From Egaibacter sp046050465 (GTDB taxonomy: Bacteria; Pseudomonadota; Gammaproteobacteria; Burkholderiales; Burkholderiaceae_C), in the NCBI GenBank assembly GCA_046050465.1, contig JBJOPS010000022.1, positions 1 to 49,939 on the forward strand: 49,939 bases of DNA, in the 5' to 3' direction. Of this stretch, positions 33,509 through 42,477 are shown in pieces. Under the pieces are notes generated by a model. The model searched no databases, had not been told where the DNA came from, and was given only the letters and a program-made list of their open reading frames with translations. How positions within the stretch are numbered: position 1 is the first letter of the stretch; each line of letters starts with the position of its first letter. Both the position numbers and the translations under genes were made by a program.

Positions 33509-35923
33509 TTACAGGCTGTCTGTAAAGCTGCGCAGTTTGTCCGAGCGCGATGGGTGTTTGAGCTTGCGCAGTGCCTTGGCTTCAATCTGGCGGATGCGTT
33601 CACGCGTCACGTCAAACTGCTTGCCCACTTCTTCCAGCGTGTGGTCGGAAGTCATCTCGATACCAAAGCGCATGCGCAGCACCTTGGCTTCGCGCGGCGT
33701 CAGGCTGTCCAGAATGTCCTTCACTACATCGCGCAGACCGGCCTGCATGGCGGCTTCCATGGGCGCGGTGTTGGCGCTGTCTTCGATGAAGTCGCCCAGG
33801 TGGCTGTCGTCATCGTCCCCGATCGGCGTTTCCATGGAGATCGGCTCTTTGGCGATCTTCATGATCTTGCGGATCTTGTCTTCCGGAATCTCCATACGCT
33901 CGGCCAATACAGAAGCATCAGGCTCGAAACCGAACTCTTGCAGATGCTGGCGGCTGATGCGGTTCATCTTGTTGATGGTCTCAATCATGTGCACCGGAAT
34001 ACGGATGGTGCGCGCCTGGTCCGCAATGGAGCGGGTAATCGCCTGGCGAATCCACCAGGTGGCGTAGGTCGAGAACTTGTAGCCGCGGCGGTATTCAAAC
34101 TTGTCCACGGCCTTCATCAGACCGATGTTGCCTTCCTGGATCAGATCCAGGAACTGCAGGCCACGGTTGGTGTATTTCTTGGCGATCGAAATTACCAGGC
34201 GCAAGTTGGCCTCGATCATTTCCTTCTTGGCTGCGCGTGATGAGGACTCACCTTCGTTCATGCGTTTGTTGATGTCTTTCAACTGGTCCAGCGGCACCAC
34301 CACACGGGCTTGCAGATCAGTCAGCTTTTGCTGCAGGTCCTGCACGGGCGGAATGTTGCGGCCCATCACGGCGGCCCATGGCTTGCCGGAGGCAGCCTGC
34401 TTTTCGATCCATTTCAGGTTCAACAACTGCGAAGCCACCTTGTTGCCAGCCTTGTCGCGGCCGCTGAAGTCCGCAATGAAATGCTCCTGCGGGTAACCGC
34501 ACTTGTCCACGATGATGCGGCGCAGTTCACGCTCTTTCTTGCGGATGTCATCCACTTGGGCGCGCACCATGTCGCATAGTTTTTCAATGGCTTTGGCGGT
34601 GAAGCGGATGGACATCAGCTCTTCAGACAAAGCCTTCTGGGCTTTGACGTAGTTGGGTGTGCCGTAGCCTTCCTTGTCGTAGATTTTATGGACTTTCTCG
34701 AACAATTCACGCAGTTTGTCAAAGCGGCTGAGGGCCTCGCGCTTGAGCTCTTCCAGCTTTTTGGTCAGCGCCTTGGAGCCACCCTTGCCGTCGTCATCGT
34801 CTTCGGCATCAAACTCGTCAAAGTCTTCTTCGGCCACATAGTCGTCGGCTTCATTGGGGTTGGAGAAGCCGTCCACGATGGTGGTGATGACGACCTTGCC
34901 TTCTCGAATGTCTTCACCCAGACGCAGGATTTCAGCAATGGTGGCGGGAGAAGCGCTGATGGCTTCCATCATCGCCATCAAGCCGCCTTCGATGCGTTTG
35001 GCAATTTCGATTTCGCCTTCGCGGGTCAGCAGCTCAACCGTGCCCATTTCACGCATATACATGCGAACCGGGTCGGTGGTGCGGCCGAACTCACTATCCA
35101 CAGTGGAGAGGGCGGCCTCGGCTTCTTCCTCGGCTTCTTCATCAGTGGCAGCGGTAGGGCCATTGTTGTTGAGCAGAAGGGTCTCTGCATCGGGCGTCTG
35201 TTCGTAGACAGCCACCCCCATGTCGTTCAACATGGAGATCACGACTTCCAGCGTCTCGGCATCAACCAGCTTGTCGGGCAGGTGGTCGGAAATTTCACCA
35301 TGCGTCAGGTAGCCACGTGTTTTGCCCAGCTTGATCAGGGCTTTCAGGCGCAGGCGGCGCTTGGCCATGTCCTCTTCTGACAGGACTGTCTCATCCAGGC
35401 CGAACTCTTTCATCAAGGCGCGCTCTTTTGCCTTGCTGATTTTCATGCGAAGAGGTTTGACCTTTTCCCCGGCGGTAACCGGCTCGCCAGCCAGGTCAGC
35501 CTCGATGTCGGCCATATCCAGATCATCAGTACTGGCAGACTCGGTTGCATTTTTGGGCTTGCGCCCCCGTTTGGCACCGGTTTTTGGCGGAGTGTCGGCT
35601 TCAGCGGAGGCGGTTTTAGGTGGTCGGCCGGGTTTTTTCTTGACGGGCAGCTCGACTGCTGCGACCGGAGCAGCAGCTTTTGCTGGCGCTGCAGGTGCTT
35701 TAACCTTGCCTGGTTTTTCGGCCTTGACCGGTTCGGCTTTGGCTTTGGATGGGGATTTCGTAGCGGGCACTGATTTGACTTTCGTAGCGGGCATGGCCTT
35801 GCTGATTACCTTGGGAGCCGCCTTTTTGGCGGCTACTTTTGGCAATGGCTTGGTCTTGGTAACTGGTTTCTTGGCAGGTTTGGCGGCGATCTGGACGGAC
35901 TTTTTGGACTTTTGAGCGGGCAT
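33509..35923 (-). CDS. rpoD: RNA polymerase primary sigma factor RpoD (sigma70)
   Basis: An 804-residue sigma70. The first ~150 residues are a Lys/Ala/Pro-rich low-complexity tail usual for Burkholderiales RpoD. Region 1.1 follows (LIKLGKTRGYLTHGEISDHLP). Region 1.2 is DPVRMYMREMGTVELLTREGE. Region 2 is YTNRGLQFLDLIQEGNIGLMKAVDKFEYRRGYKFSTYATWWIRQA. Regions 3-4 end with the helix-turn-helix HTLEEVGKQFDVTRERIRQIEAKAL. A GAGG ribosome site precedes ATG 35923. It follows dnaG on the same strand, as in the classical macromolecular synthesis operon, but has its own TATAAT upstream and a ~200-nt leader. Confidence 0.97.
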   Translation of the reverse strand: MPAQKSKKSVQIAAKPAKKPVTKTKPLPKVAAKKAAPKVISKAMPATKVKSVPATKSPSKAKAEPVKAEKPGKVKAPAAPAKAAAPVAAVELPVKKKPGRPPKTASAEADTPPKTGAKRGRKPKNATESASTDDLDMADIEADLAGEPVTAGEKVKPLRMKISKAKERALMKEFGLDETVLSEEDMAKRRLRLKALIKLGKTRGYLTHGEISDHLPDKLVDAETLEVVISMLNDMGVAVYEQTPDAETLLLNNNGPTAATDEEAEEEAEAALSTVDSEFGRTTDPVRMYMREMGTVELLTREGEIEIAKRIEGGLMAMMEAISASPATIAEILRLGEDIREGKVVITTIVDGFSNPNEADDYVAEEDFDEFDAEDDDDGKGGSKALTKKLEELKREALSRFDKLRELFEKVHKIYDKEGYGTPNYVKAQKALSEELMSIRFTAKAIEKLCDMVRAQVDDIRKKERELRRIIVDKCGYPQEHFIADFSGRDKAGNKVASQLLNLKWIEKQAASGKPWAAVMGRNIPPVQDLQQKLTDLQARVVVPLDQLKDINKRMNEGESSSRAAKKEMIEANLRLVISIAKKYTNRGLQFLDLIQEGNIGLMKAVDKFEYRRGYKFSTYATWWIRQAITRSIADQARTIRIPVHMIETINKMNRISRQHLQEFGFEPDASVLAERMEIPEDKIRKIMKIAKEPISMETPIGDDDDSHLGDFIEDSANTAPMEAAMQAGLRDVVKDILDSLTPREAKVLRMRFGIEMTSDHTLEEVGKQFDVTRERIRQIEAKALRKLKHPSRSDKLRSFTDSL

Positions 35924-36136
35924 TGGACAACCTCAGAACTACAAAGACAATTAAGACGAACAGGCGCCGAATGGACCAGCGCGCAAGGGTTGGCAGAGAA
36001 ATTTCTCCACAGGCAAGATGTAAGGGCGAACATTTGGGGTGCAGTCCTTGCGGTAAGGTGGCTGGTTGTGAGCGGTTTGCTCAACGGTTGGCCGGGCCCG
36101 GAGGTGCTGCTGTCGCTCTTGCCGAATCGGGTTTGG

Positions 36137-36142
36137 ATTATA
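36137..36142 (-). promoter_or_regulatory. consensus -10 element upstream of rpoD
   Basis: Reading leftward the sequence is a perfect TATAAT, 30 bp after the dnaG stop. No good -35 is at the ideal distance (AATGGT at 17 bp). If used, rpoD mRNA would have a leader of ~205 nt. Confidence 0.4.
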
Positions 36143-36171
36143 CCTCGAGGATTCAAAATACCATTTTGCCG

Positions 36172-38058
36172 TCAGCCCGCACGGGTCAGTGCTTGCAGTT
36201 CCAGTTTTCGGGTTTGCAATTCCCGATACTGCTGCAGTGCAGACGGGTCGGCTTTGGAGGCCTCAATAGCTTCGTTTTGCAGGGTGTTGATGCGCTCGAT
36301 CAGCATGCGGTTGAGTACCTGGCGCAGTTCCTTGGAGGCATCACTCTCCTCAAAGGAGGCGTGCAATTGCGGCCCGGACATCAGCTTGATGGCCAGCTCT
36401 TCGGCCTCGTGGCCGCGCAGGCCTTCGCGCAGAGCGCACCAGGGCTGCACGCCGTGTTCATGAAGCTGGCTTTCCAGCCACATGAACAGCGGCCCGTGCG
36501 GCGCCTGCAGCGCACACAACATCTCGTGATCCTCGCCCGAGAGTTGGTCCCAGGCGGCCATATTGCCCAGAATCAGGCGCGCTGCATGGTCAACCCGGCT
36601 TGCGGGCGGTGCACGGCCAGAAAAGCGTGGGCGGGGGGACTCAAATGCCCTTGATTTTTGACTGTGGCCCTCGTATTTATTGCGTGAGTAGCTATTTTTT
36701 TTGTAGTTTTCAGTTTTATCCTGAGCGGTTGATGTCGGGGGTAGCCAGAGTTCGCTGAGCTCACGCGCGGTGAGCTGGACCATATCGGCCATCTCTGTGA
36801 GCAACTGGCGCTTCAGTGCGCCGTCCGGCAACTGCATCCACAAAGGCTTGGCGTTGCTGGCCATGTGGGCGCGACCTTCCGCCGAGTTGAGGTCGCAACC
36901 TTCCCGTGCTGCCTCAATCAGGAATCGGCTCAACGGTGTGGCCTCGCTTACGTAGCGCGCAAAAGCATCCTTGCCGAATTCGCGGATGTAGCTGTCCGGG
37001 TCGTGCTCGGCAGGCAGGAACAGAAACTTTACGCTGCGCACATCGGTTGCATAAGGCAAGGCGCCATCCAGCGCTTTGCGGGCCGCACGGCGGCCGGCAG
37101 AGTCACCGTCAAAGCTGAAAACCACCGAATCCGTGAAGCGAAACAGCTTTTGCACGTGGTCGGGCGTGCAGGCGGTTCCCAGCGTGGCTACCGTGTTCGG
37201 GAAACCGAGCTGCGCCAGCGCCACCACGTCCATGTAGCCTTCAGTGACCAGCACATAGCCCATTTCACGCAATGAGCTGCGTGCCTCAAACAGGCCATAC
37301 AGTTCGCGGCCTTTGCTGAAGACCGGGGTTTCGGGAGAGTTCAGATACTTGGGCTTTTCGTCACCCAGTACGCGCCCGCCAAAACCGATGCATTCACCCT
37401 TGACGTTACGGATGGGGAACATGATGCGGTCACGGAACCGGTCGTAGCGTTTTTCGTCTTCGCCTTCTTCCGTGTTCAGGATGACCAAGCCGCTTTCTAC
37501 CAGTAACGGGTCGTCATAGCTGGGGAAAATACTGGCCAGACTGCGCCAGCCTTCTGGCGCATAACCCAGGCCAAACTGACGCGCAATTTCACCGGAAAGA
37601 CCTCGCCCTTTGAGGTAATCCACGGCTTTCATGGCTACCTTGAGCTGACGTTTGTAGGCTTCGCCCGCCTTCTCCAGCACGTCCGACAGAGTGGCCTGCT
37701 TTTCGCGGTGCTCCGCTGCACGGGCCCGGTCTTGCGGCGAGGCCTCGTCTTCGGGTACCTGCATGCCGTATTGCTGGGCCAGGTCTTTTACGGCCTCGAC
37801 GAAAGTCATGCCTGCGTGATCCATCAGAAAACTGATGGCATTGCCATTTTTGCCGCAACCAAAGCAGTGATAAAACTGCTTGGACGGGCTGACACTGAAA
37901 GAGGGCGATTTCTCGCCATGAAAGGGGCACAGCCCCATGAAATTGGCGCCGCCTTTTTTGAGCTGTACGTAGCGCCCGACGATGTCCACCACGTCGGCGC
38001 GGGTTAACAACTCCTGAATGAATGTCTGGGGAATGGTCACCGGGATATTGTGGCTCAA
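36172..38058 (-). CDS. dnaG: DNA primase
   Basis: A 628-residue primase that makes RNA primers for replication. The N-terminal CHC2 zinc finger (CPFHGEKSPSFSVSPSKQFYHCFGCG) is at ~45-70. A TOPRIM core with VTEGYMDVVALAQLG and FSFDGDSAGRRAARKAL follows, then a C-terminal helicase-binding domain. Start: TTG at 38058 gives MSHNIPVTIPQ; a GTG six codons later (MTIPQTFIQELL) is the more usual family start and may be the real one. Residues ~450-464, in the linker between core and C-terminal domain, are encoded by an interspersed repeat (36666-36710). Confidence 0.95.
   Translation of the reverse strand: MSHNIPVTIPQTFIQELLTRADVVDIVGRYVQLKKGGANFMGLCPFHGEKSPSFSVSPSKQFYHCFGCGKNGNAISFLMDHAGMTFVEAVKDLAQQYGMQVPEDEASPQDRARAAEHREKQATLSDVLEKAGEAYKRQLKVAMKAVDYLKGRGLSGEIARQFGLGYAPEGWRSLASIFPSYDDPLLVESGLVILNTEEGEDEKRYDRFRDRIMFPIRNVKGECIGFGGRVLGDEKPKYLNSPETPVFSKGRELYGLFEARSSLREMGYVLVTEGYMDVVALAQLGFPNTVATLGTACTPDHVQKLFRFTDSVVFSFDGDSAGRRAARKALDGALPYATDVRSVKFLFLPAEHDPDSYIREFGKDAFARYVSEATPLSRFLIEAAREGCDLNSAEGRAHMASNAKPLWMQLPDGALKRQLLTEMADMVQLTARELSELWLPPTSTAQDKTENYKKNSYSRNKYEGHSQKSRAFESPRPRFSGRAPPASRVDHAARLILGNMAAWDQLSGEDHEMLCALQAPHGPLFMWLESQLHEHGVQPWCALREGLRGHEAEELAIKLMSGPQLHASFEESDASKELRQVLNRMLIERINTLQNEAIEASKADPSALQQYRELQTRKLELQALTRAG
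36666..36710 (+). repeat. short interspersed repeat, copy inside dnaG
   Basis: Plus-strand sequence from GGCCCTCGTATTTATTGCGT to TTGTAGTTTT. It shares CCCTC, GCGTGAG and AGCT-T-rich-TAG landmarks in the same order as the 31896-31942 copy. It falls in the flexible primase linker. Confidence 0.6.
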
Positions 38059-38111
38059 TCCCTCATCTCGAAGCTTTTGCGGCGGCGGTGGGGGCGTCCC
38101 CGTGGCAGCGG

Positions 38112-38870
38112 TTAGCGAGGTGCCAGTCGAATCGCACCGTCGAGCCGGATAACTTCCCCGTTGAGCATGTCATTTTCGAAAATATGCTTGACGAGCTTTG
38201 CGTAGTCTTGTGGTGTGCCCAAACGCGAGGGAAAGGGCACACTTGCAGCCAGCGAATCCTGAACTTCTTTTGGCATGCTGAACATCATGGGCGTACCGAA
38301 TATGCCGGGGGCGATGGTCATGTTGCGAATGCCGCTGCGTGCCAGATCACGTGCGATAGGCAGAGTCATGCCGACGATACCACTCTTGGACGCGCTGTAA
38401 GCGGCCTGACCAATCTGGCCGTCATAGGCGGCCACCGAGGCGGTCGAAATCATTGCCCCACGTTCACCAGTGGTTTCAGGCTCGTTTTTGCACATGGCGT
38501 CTGCTGCCAGACGGATCATGTTGAAGCTGCCGATCAGGTTGACGGTGATGCATTTGCTGAAAACACCCAAATTGTGCGCCCCGTTTTTGCCAACTGTCTT
38601 TTCTGCCGGGGCAATGCCGGCGCAATTTACCAGTCCCATTAATTTGCCAATGGACACAGCCTTGAATACCACTGCTTGACCATCTGCCTCATTGCTCACG
38701 TCACATTTAATAAAAGTGCCACCAATGTCCTTGGCAATGGCACTCCCTTTTTCAATTTGCATGTCCGCAATGACTACTTTGGCGCCGTTGGCTGCGAGCA
38801 TGCGTGCCGTGCCTTCACCCAATCCGGAGGCGCCGCCGGTGACGATGAATACTTTGCCTGAGATGTTCAT
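38112..38870 (-). CDS. Short-chain dehydrogenase, HSD10/3-hydroxyacyl-CoA dehydrogenase type II-like
   Basis: A 252-residue classical SDR. TGGASGLGEG cofactor motif is at residues ~12-21, NCAGIA at ~82, and the catalytic Ser-Tyr-Lys is in STASVAAY...AYSASKSGIVG. The extended PGIFGTPMM and final GEVIRLDGAIRLAPR match the type II 3-hydroxyacyl-CoA dehydrogenase (HSD17B10) group. That group acts in fatty-acid and isoleucine degradation with NAD. GGAA precedes ATG 38870. It occupies the position upstream of dnaG where rpsU is often found in other bacteria; no functional link is implied. Confidence 0.88.
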   Translation of the reverse strand: MNISGKVFIVTGGASGLGEGTARMLAANGAKVVIADMQIEKGSAIAKDIGGTFIKCDVSNEADGQAVVFKAVSIGKLMGLVNCAGIAPAEKTVGKNGAHNLGVFSKCITVNLIGSFNMIRLAADAMCKNEPETTGERGAMISTASVAAYDGQIGQAAYSASKSGIVGMTLPIARDLARSGIRNMTIAPGIFGTPMMFSMPKEVQDSLAASVPFPSRLGTPQDYAKLVKHIFENDMLNGEVIRLDGAIRLAPR

Positions 38871-39002
38871 GATCTGAGTTCCTGAGTCGGTTGGGAAGGG
38901 TAACGTTGACGCTGATATCGATTATGGCGTATCAATACGGTGGTGCTGCACAGAGAAGGAAACCTGTTCCTGTATGTGGACTGCATTCTGGTCAAGCACA
39001 GG

Positions 39003-40115
39003 CTACTGCTTCGCACCTAAAGCGAGTGCTGCTACTTGAGATGCTGCCAGTGCAGCAGCATCCGGCGAAACCTGTGTGGCCCATCCCGTCAGGTTGCGCA
39101 TTGCAATTTCGCACAGCGCGCAGACCCATGCCGGGTCGTCATTCAGGCAAGGAATGTAATGAAACTCCTGCCCCCCCGCGTGCAAAAAGGCTTCCCGCGC
39201 TTCCATGGCAATTTCTTCCAGCGTTTCCAGGCAGTCGCTGGTGAAGCCGGGGCACACCACGTCCACGCGTTTTACGCCCGCCTTGCCCATCTCGATGAGT
39301 GTGGGCTCGGTGTAGGGCTGCAACCATTTGGCGCGGCCCAGGCGGGACTGGAAGGTTACCTTGAATTGGTCCTTGTTCAGGCCCAGTTGACAGGCCAGCA
39401 GCCGCGCGGTTTTCATGCACTCGCAGTGGTAGGGGTCGCCCAGATGCAGCGTGCGCTCGGGCACGCCATGAAAACTCATCACCAGCTGGTCGGGTTTGCC
39501 GTTTTGCATCCAGTGTTTCTTGATGCGTGCGGCCAGCGCGTTGATGTAGCCCGCGTCGTCGTGGTAGTGGTTCACAAACCGCAGCTCGGGAATCAGCCGC
39601 GTGCGCGCAGCCCAGGTGTAGACCGCGTCGAACACGCTGGCGGTGGTGGTGGCGGAATACTGCGGGTACAGCGGCAACACCAGCACGCGTGTGAAACCTT
39701 CAGTCTTCAGTGCATCGAGCTGAGACGCGATGGACGTGCTGCCGTAGCGCATGGCGTAGCGCACCTTCACCAGGTGGCCGCGCTGGCCCAGCCAGCCTTC
39801 CAGCAGTTTGGCCTGCTTTTCGGTCCACACTTTGAGCGGTGAGCCCTCGGCAGTCCAGACGCTGGCGTATTTGGCTGCCGACTTGGCCGGGCGGGTGCGC
39901 AAAATGATGCCGTGCAGGATGAGCCACCAGATGAGCCTGGGAATTTCCACCACGCGGTGGTCACTCAAGAACTCGGCCAGGTAGTGCCGCACGGCGGATG
40001 AGGTGGGCGCGTCGGGTGTGCCCAGGTTGCACAGCAGCACGGCGGTACGACCTGCTTGGCCATGTGTAAAGGGAGGTTCTTTGGTAAACGAGGATGCAAG
40101 TAAAAAAAGGGGCAT
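39003..40115 (-). CDS. hemH: Ferrochelatase
   Basis: A 370-residue ferrochelatase, which inserts Fe(II) into protoporphyrin IX in the last step of haem synthesis. Conserved pieces are VLLCNLGTPDAPT at the start, PLYPQYSATTTASVFD, the catalytic-His segment MSFHGVPERTLHLGDPYHCEC and GFTSDCLETLEEI. It follows hpnE by 116 bp on the same strand. The first ~20 residues are variable, and an internal start nearer GRTAVLL cannot be excluded. Confidence 0.95.
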   Translation of the reverse strand: MPLFLLASSFTKEPPFTHGQAGRTAVLLCNLGTPDAPTSSAVRHYLAEFLSDHRVVEIPRLIWWLILHGIILRTRPAKSAAKYASVWTAEGSPLKVWTEKQAKLLEGWLGQRGHLVKVRYAMRYGSTSIASQLDALKTEGFTRVLVLPLYPQYSATTTASVFDAVYTWAARTRLIPELRFVNHYHDDAGYINALAARIKKHWMQNGKPDQLVMSFHGVPERTLHLGDPYHCECMKTARLLACQLGLNKDQFKVTFQSRLGRAKWLQPYTEPTLIEMGKAGVKRVDVVCPGFTSDCLETLEEIAMEAREAFLHAGGQEFHYIPCLNDDPAWVCALCEIAMRNLTGWATQVSPDAAALAASQVAALALGAKQ

Positions 40116-40231
40116 ACAGTAGTTTCCCGTGTCTGTGCTGAAGTTGATGAATTACCGTGTAACAACAATAAAGTCGGCGGCGATGACCGGCCCCAGGTGG
40201 GTCGCAATCAATGGGATGGAAAACAAGGGCT

Positions 40232-41560
40232 TCATGATGCATACGTTTGCGTTGCCGCCAGACCGGCTGCCTGCCCGGCGCGCACGGCACCTTCCAGCGT
40301 GGCAGGGTAGGGGCCAGTCACGTAGTCACCACAGGCCAGCAGCCCTGGCGTGATCTGCATGGTGGGGCGCTCCAGCCCCGGTGTGCAGGCGAATGTGGCG
40401 CGTTTTTCAACCACCGTCTGTATGGGTTGCAGATCCAAGCCCAGTTGTTGTTTCGCCTGCTCCAGCACCTGCGCTTGCAGCACGTCGCGGTCGCCCGAGC
40501 TGGCGCTGACGACAAATGCCAGCAGACCCGCAGGACCACCAAGCTGGCCGCGATCAAATACAAATTGTGCGGGCGCGGGTGCATGCTGATCGGTATGGCT
40601 GCGCAGGGCCAGCATGGGGTGTTTCAGGGCCGCTGCAGGCGCATGGGCATATACGGTGGTGATGGCCTCGAAGTGCAACTGGTTGGTGATGGCGGTCCAT
40701 CGATCCAACCTTTTTGCTATTAATTTCGGAGCATATTGTGCACAATCAACAAGGGCTCGGGCCGCTTCAGGCGCCGAAACGGCGAGGATGACCGCATCGA
40801 ATGGCTCGTCATTCACCCGCCACTGATCGCCAGCCGGCGCGATGCGTTCTGCCCGTGTGCCGAGCCTGACTGCACCGCTGCGCTGGGTGATCCAGTCGGC
40901 GGCGGCCTGCGGGAACAGTGCCGACAGGTCCGTTCGGGGCAGCAGCAGGTTCGAGCCGCCTCGCGTGCCCCCGCCTCGCGTGCCAAAGAGCGAGTCGCCT
41001 AGCACGCGCAGGAAGACCTGCGCACTGGCGCGATCTGCCGGGGTGTTGAGGGCGGATACGCACAACGGTTCGATCAGCTCATTCATCACCCTGGGGCTGA
41101 CACGGCGGCACAAAGATGCCACGCTGGTTTGCGGCGGGCATTGGAACCCGGCCAGTTGCCAGCGTGTGCTGGCGGCCAGCAGTGACCCCTTGTCTTTCAG
41201 GCCCCAGCCTTGCGCTTCCAGCATGCCCGCCAGGGCGTCCCAGGGCGGCGGCCAGTTGGGCAGGGTCAAGCCACCACCGTCGGGGAACCGAAGTGTCAGC
41301 GGCAGTCGCAGCAGGGCTTCTTCGGGATTCACGCCGACCTGACGCATCAGCGCCAGCGTTTCGGTGTAGGCGCCGATCAGGATGTGCTGGCCGTTATCCA
41401 GCGTCACGTCAGAACCGTCTGGCATGGTGCCTTTTAGAGCCCTGGCCCGCCCGCCCAGTGCGCGGGATGCTTCAAAAACGATAGCGCTTTGGCCTGCCTG
41501 GCTAACCGCCACTGCAGCGGCCAGTCCCGCCCACCCGGCACCGATGATGGCAATCTTCAT
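40232..41560 (-). CDS. hpnE: Hydroxysqualene dehydroxylase HpnE
   Basis: A 442-residue amine-oxidase-like flavoprotein. The FAD motif IIGAGWAGLAAAVAV is at residues 4-18, and the C-terminal FAD-binding segment LLACGDYVTGPYPATLEGAVRAG. HpnE reduces hydroxysqualene to squalene after HpnC and HpnD, supplying squalene for hopanoids. ATG 41560 (MKIAIIGAG) is chosen over a GTG six codons earlier. Residues ~268-283 (around YAPKLIAKR) are encoded by an interspersed repeat at 40711-40758 and have no obvious counterpart in the family. Confidence 0.9.
   Translation of the reverse strand: MKIAIIGAGWAGLAAAVAVSQAGQSAIVFEASRALGGRARALKGTMPDGSDVTLDNGQHILIGAYTETLALMRQVGVNPEEALLRLPLTLRFPDGGGLTLPNWPPPWDALAGMLEAQGWGLKDKGSLLAASTRWQLAGFQCPPQTSVASLCRRVSPRVMNELIEPLCVSALNTPADRASAQVFLRVLGDSLFGTRGGGTRGGSNLLLPRTDLSALFPQAAADWITQRSGAVRLGTRAERIAPAGDQWRVNDEPFDAVILAVSAPEAARALVDCAQYAPKLIAKRLDRWTAITNQLHFEAITTVYAHAPAAALKHPMLALRSHTDQHAPAPAQFVFDRGQLGGPAGLLAFVVSASSGDRDVLQAQVLEQAKQQLGLDLQPIQTVVEKRATFACTPGLERPTMQITPGLLACGDYVTGPYPATLEGAVRAGQAAGLAATQTYAS
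40711..40758 (-). repeat. short interspersed repeat, copy inside hpnE
   Basis: Read on the minus strand it begins AGCCCTTGTTGATTGTGCAC and ends AAATTAATAGCAAAAA, the same order of landmarks as the 31896-31942 copy. It inserts a peptide containing KLIA, as does the hpnC copy. Confidence 0.55.
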
Positions 41561-41603
41561 TGAGCGGGCACAGCACACGCAGTGGCAAGCGTGGGGGTCA
41601 TTT

Positions 41604-42467
41604 CTAGACTTTTCCCAAAGCCTGAACGCGCCAGGCCAGCCACAGCTTGCGCAGGGGCGTGAGGCTGACGCGCTGGTTCAACACGGCAAAGTTGTCCCGC
41701 TCGATTTCACGCAGCAGCGTGCGGTAAATGCTGGCCATCATCAGCCCCGGCTTTTGTGCACGGCGGTCAGCCTCGGGCAACAGTGCAAACGCTTCGTCAT
41801 ACAGACCATGAGCGCGCGCAGCCTGAAACCCCATCAGGGCTGTAAAGCGCTTCGTAAAGTCTTCGCTGTTGTCGCCAGCACCCTGGCGTTTCAGTATTTC
41901 ATGCGCCTTGACGTCAAACTGCTGCAGCTCATTCACCGGCAGGTAAATGCGTCCGCGCAGGGCGTCTTCGCCTACGTCGCGGATGATGTTGGTGAGTTGC
42001 AGCGCCTGGCCCAGCTTGTGCGCGTAGGCCGTGGTCTGCTCCTGCGTCTGGCCGAAGATATGGGCCGCCACCTCGCCCACCACGCCTGCCACGAGGTGAC
42101 AGTAACGTTGCAGTGCAGGGAAGTCGAGGTAACGAGTCTGGTCCAGGTCCATCTGGCAGCCGTCAATCACGGCCAACAGGTGACGCTGTTCGATCTGGTA
42201 GGCGGCGGTCAGCGGCATCAGCGCCTTCATGACCGGGTGGCTGGGCTGGCCCGCGAATGACTTGGCCACTTCGCTTTGCCACCAGGCGAGTTTGGTGGCG
42301 GCCACGCCGGGGTCCACCATCTCGTCCACCACGTCGTCCACTTCGCGGCAGAAGGCGTAAAACGCGGTGATGGCGGCGCGCCGCTCTTTGGGCAGGAACA
42401 AAAAGGCGTAATAAAAGCTGCTGCCCGAGGCGGCGGCCTTTTGCTGGACGTAGTCTTGCGGGGTCAT
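41604..42467 (-). CDS. hpnD: Presqualene diphosphate synthase HpnD
   Basis: A 287-residue squalene/phytoene-synthase-family protein with both Asp-rich motifs: FCREVDDVVDEM and DVGEDALRGRIYLP. It condenses two farnesyl diphosphates to presqualene diphosphate. The start MTPQDYVQQKAAAS (ATG 42467) is the family start; the upstream in-frame extension overlaps hpnC and is rejected. It lies 10 bp after hpnC and 43 bp before hpnE, giving the complete HpnC-D-E squalene route. Confidence 0.93.
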   Translation of the reverse strand: MTPQDYVQQKAAASGSSFYYAFLFLPKERRAAITAFYAFCREVDDVVDEMVDPGVAATKLAWWQSEVAKSFAGQPSHPVMKALMPLTAAYQIEQRHLLAVIDGCQMDLDQTRYLDFPALQRYCHLVAGVVGEVAAHIFGQTQEQTTAYAHKLGQALQLTNIIRDVGEDALRGRIYLPVNELQQFDVKAHEILKRQGAGDNSEDFTKRFTALMGFQAARAHGLYDEAFALLPEADRRAQKPGLMMASIYRTLLREIERDNFAVLNQRVSLTPLRKLWLAWRVQALGKV

Positions 42468-42477
42468 GGGGCTACGT

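Noticed and set aside
34688..35380. Long open frames on the plus strand opposite rpoD
   Set aside because: These are antisense shadows of a GC-biased coding gene; they show no recognisable protein features.
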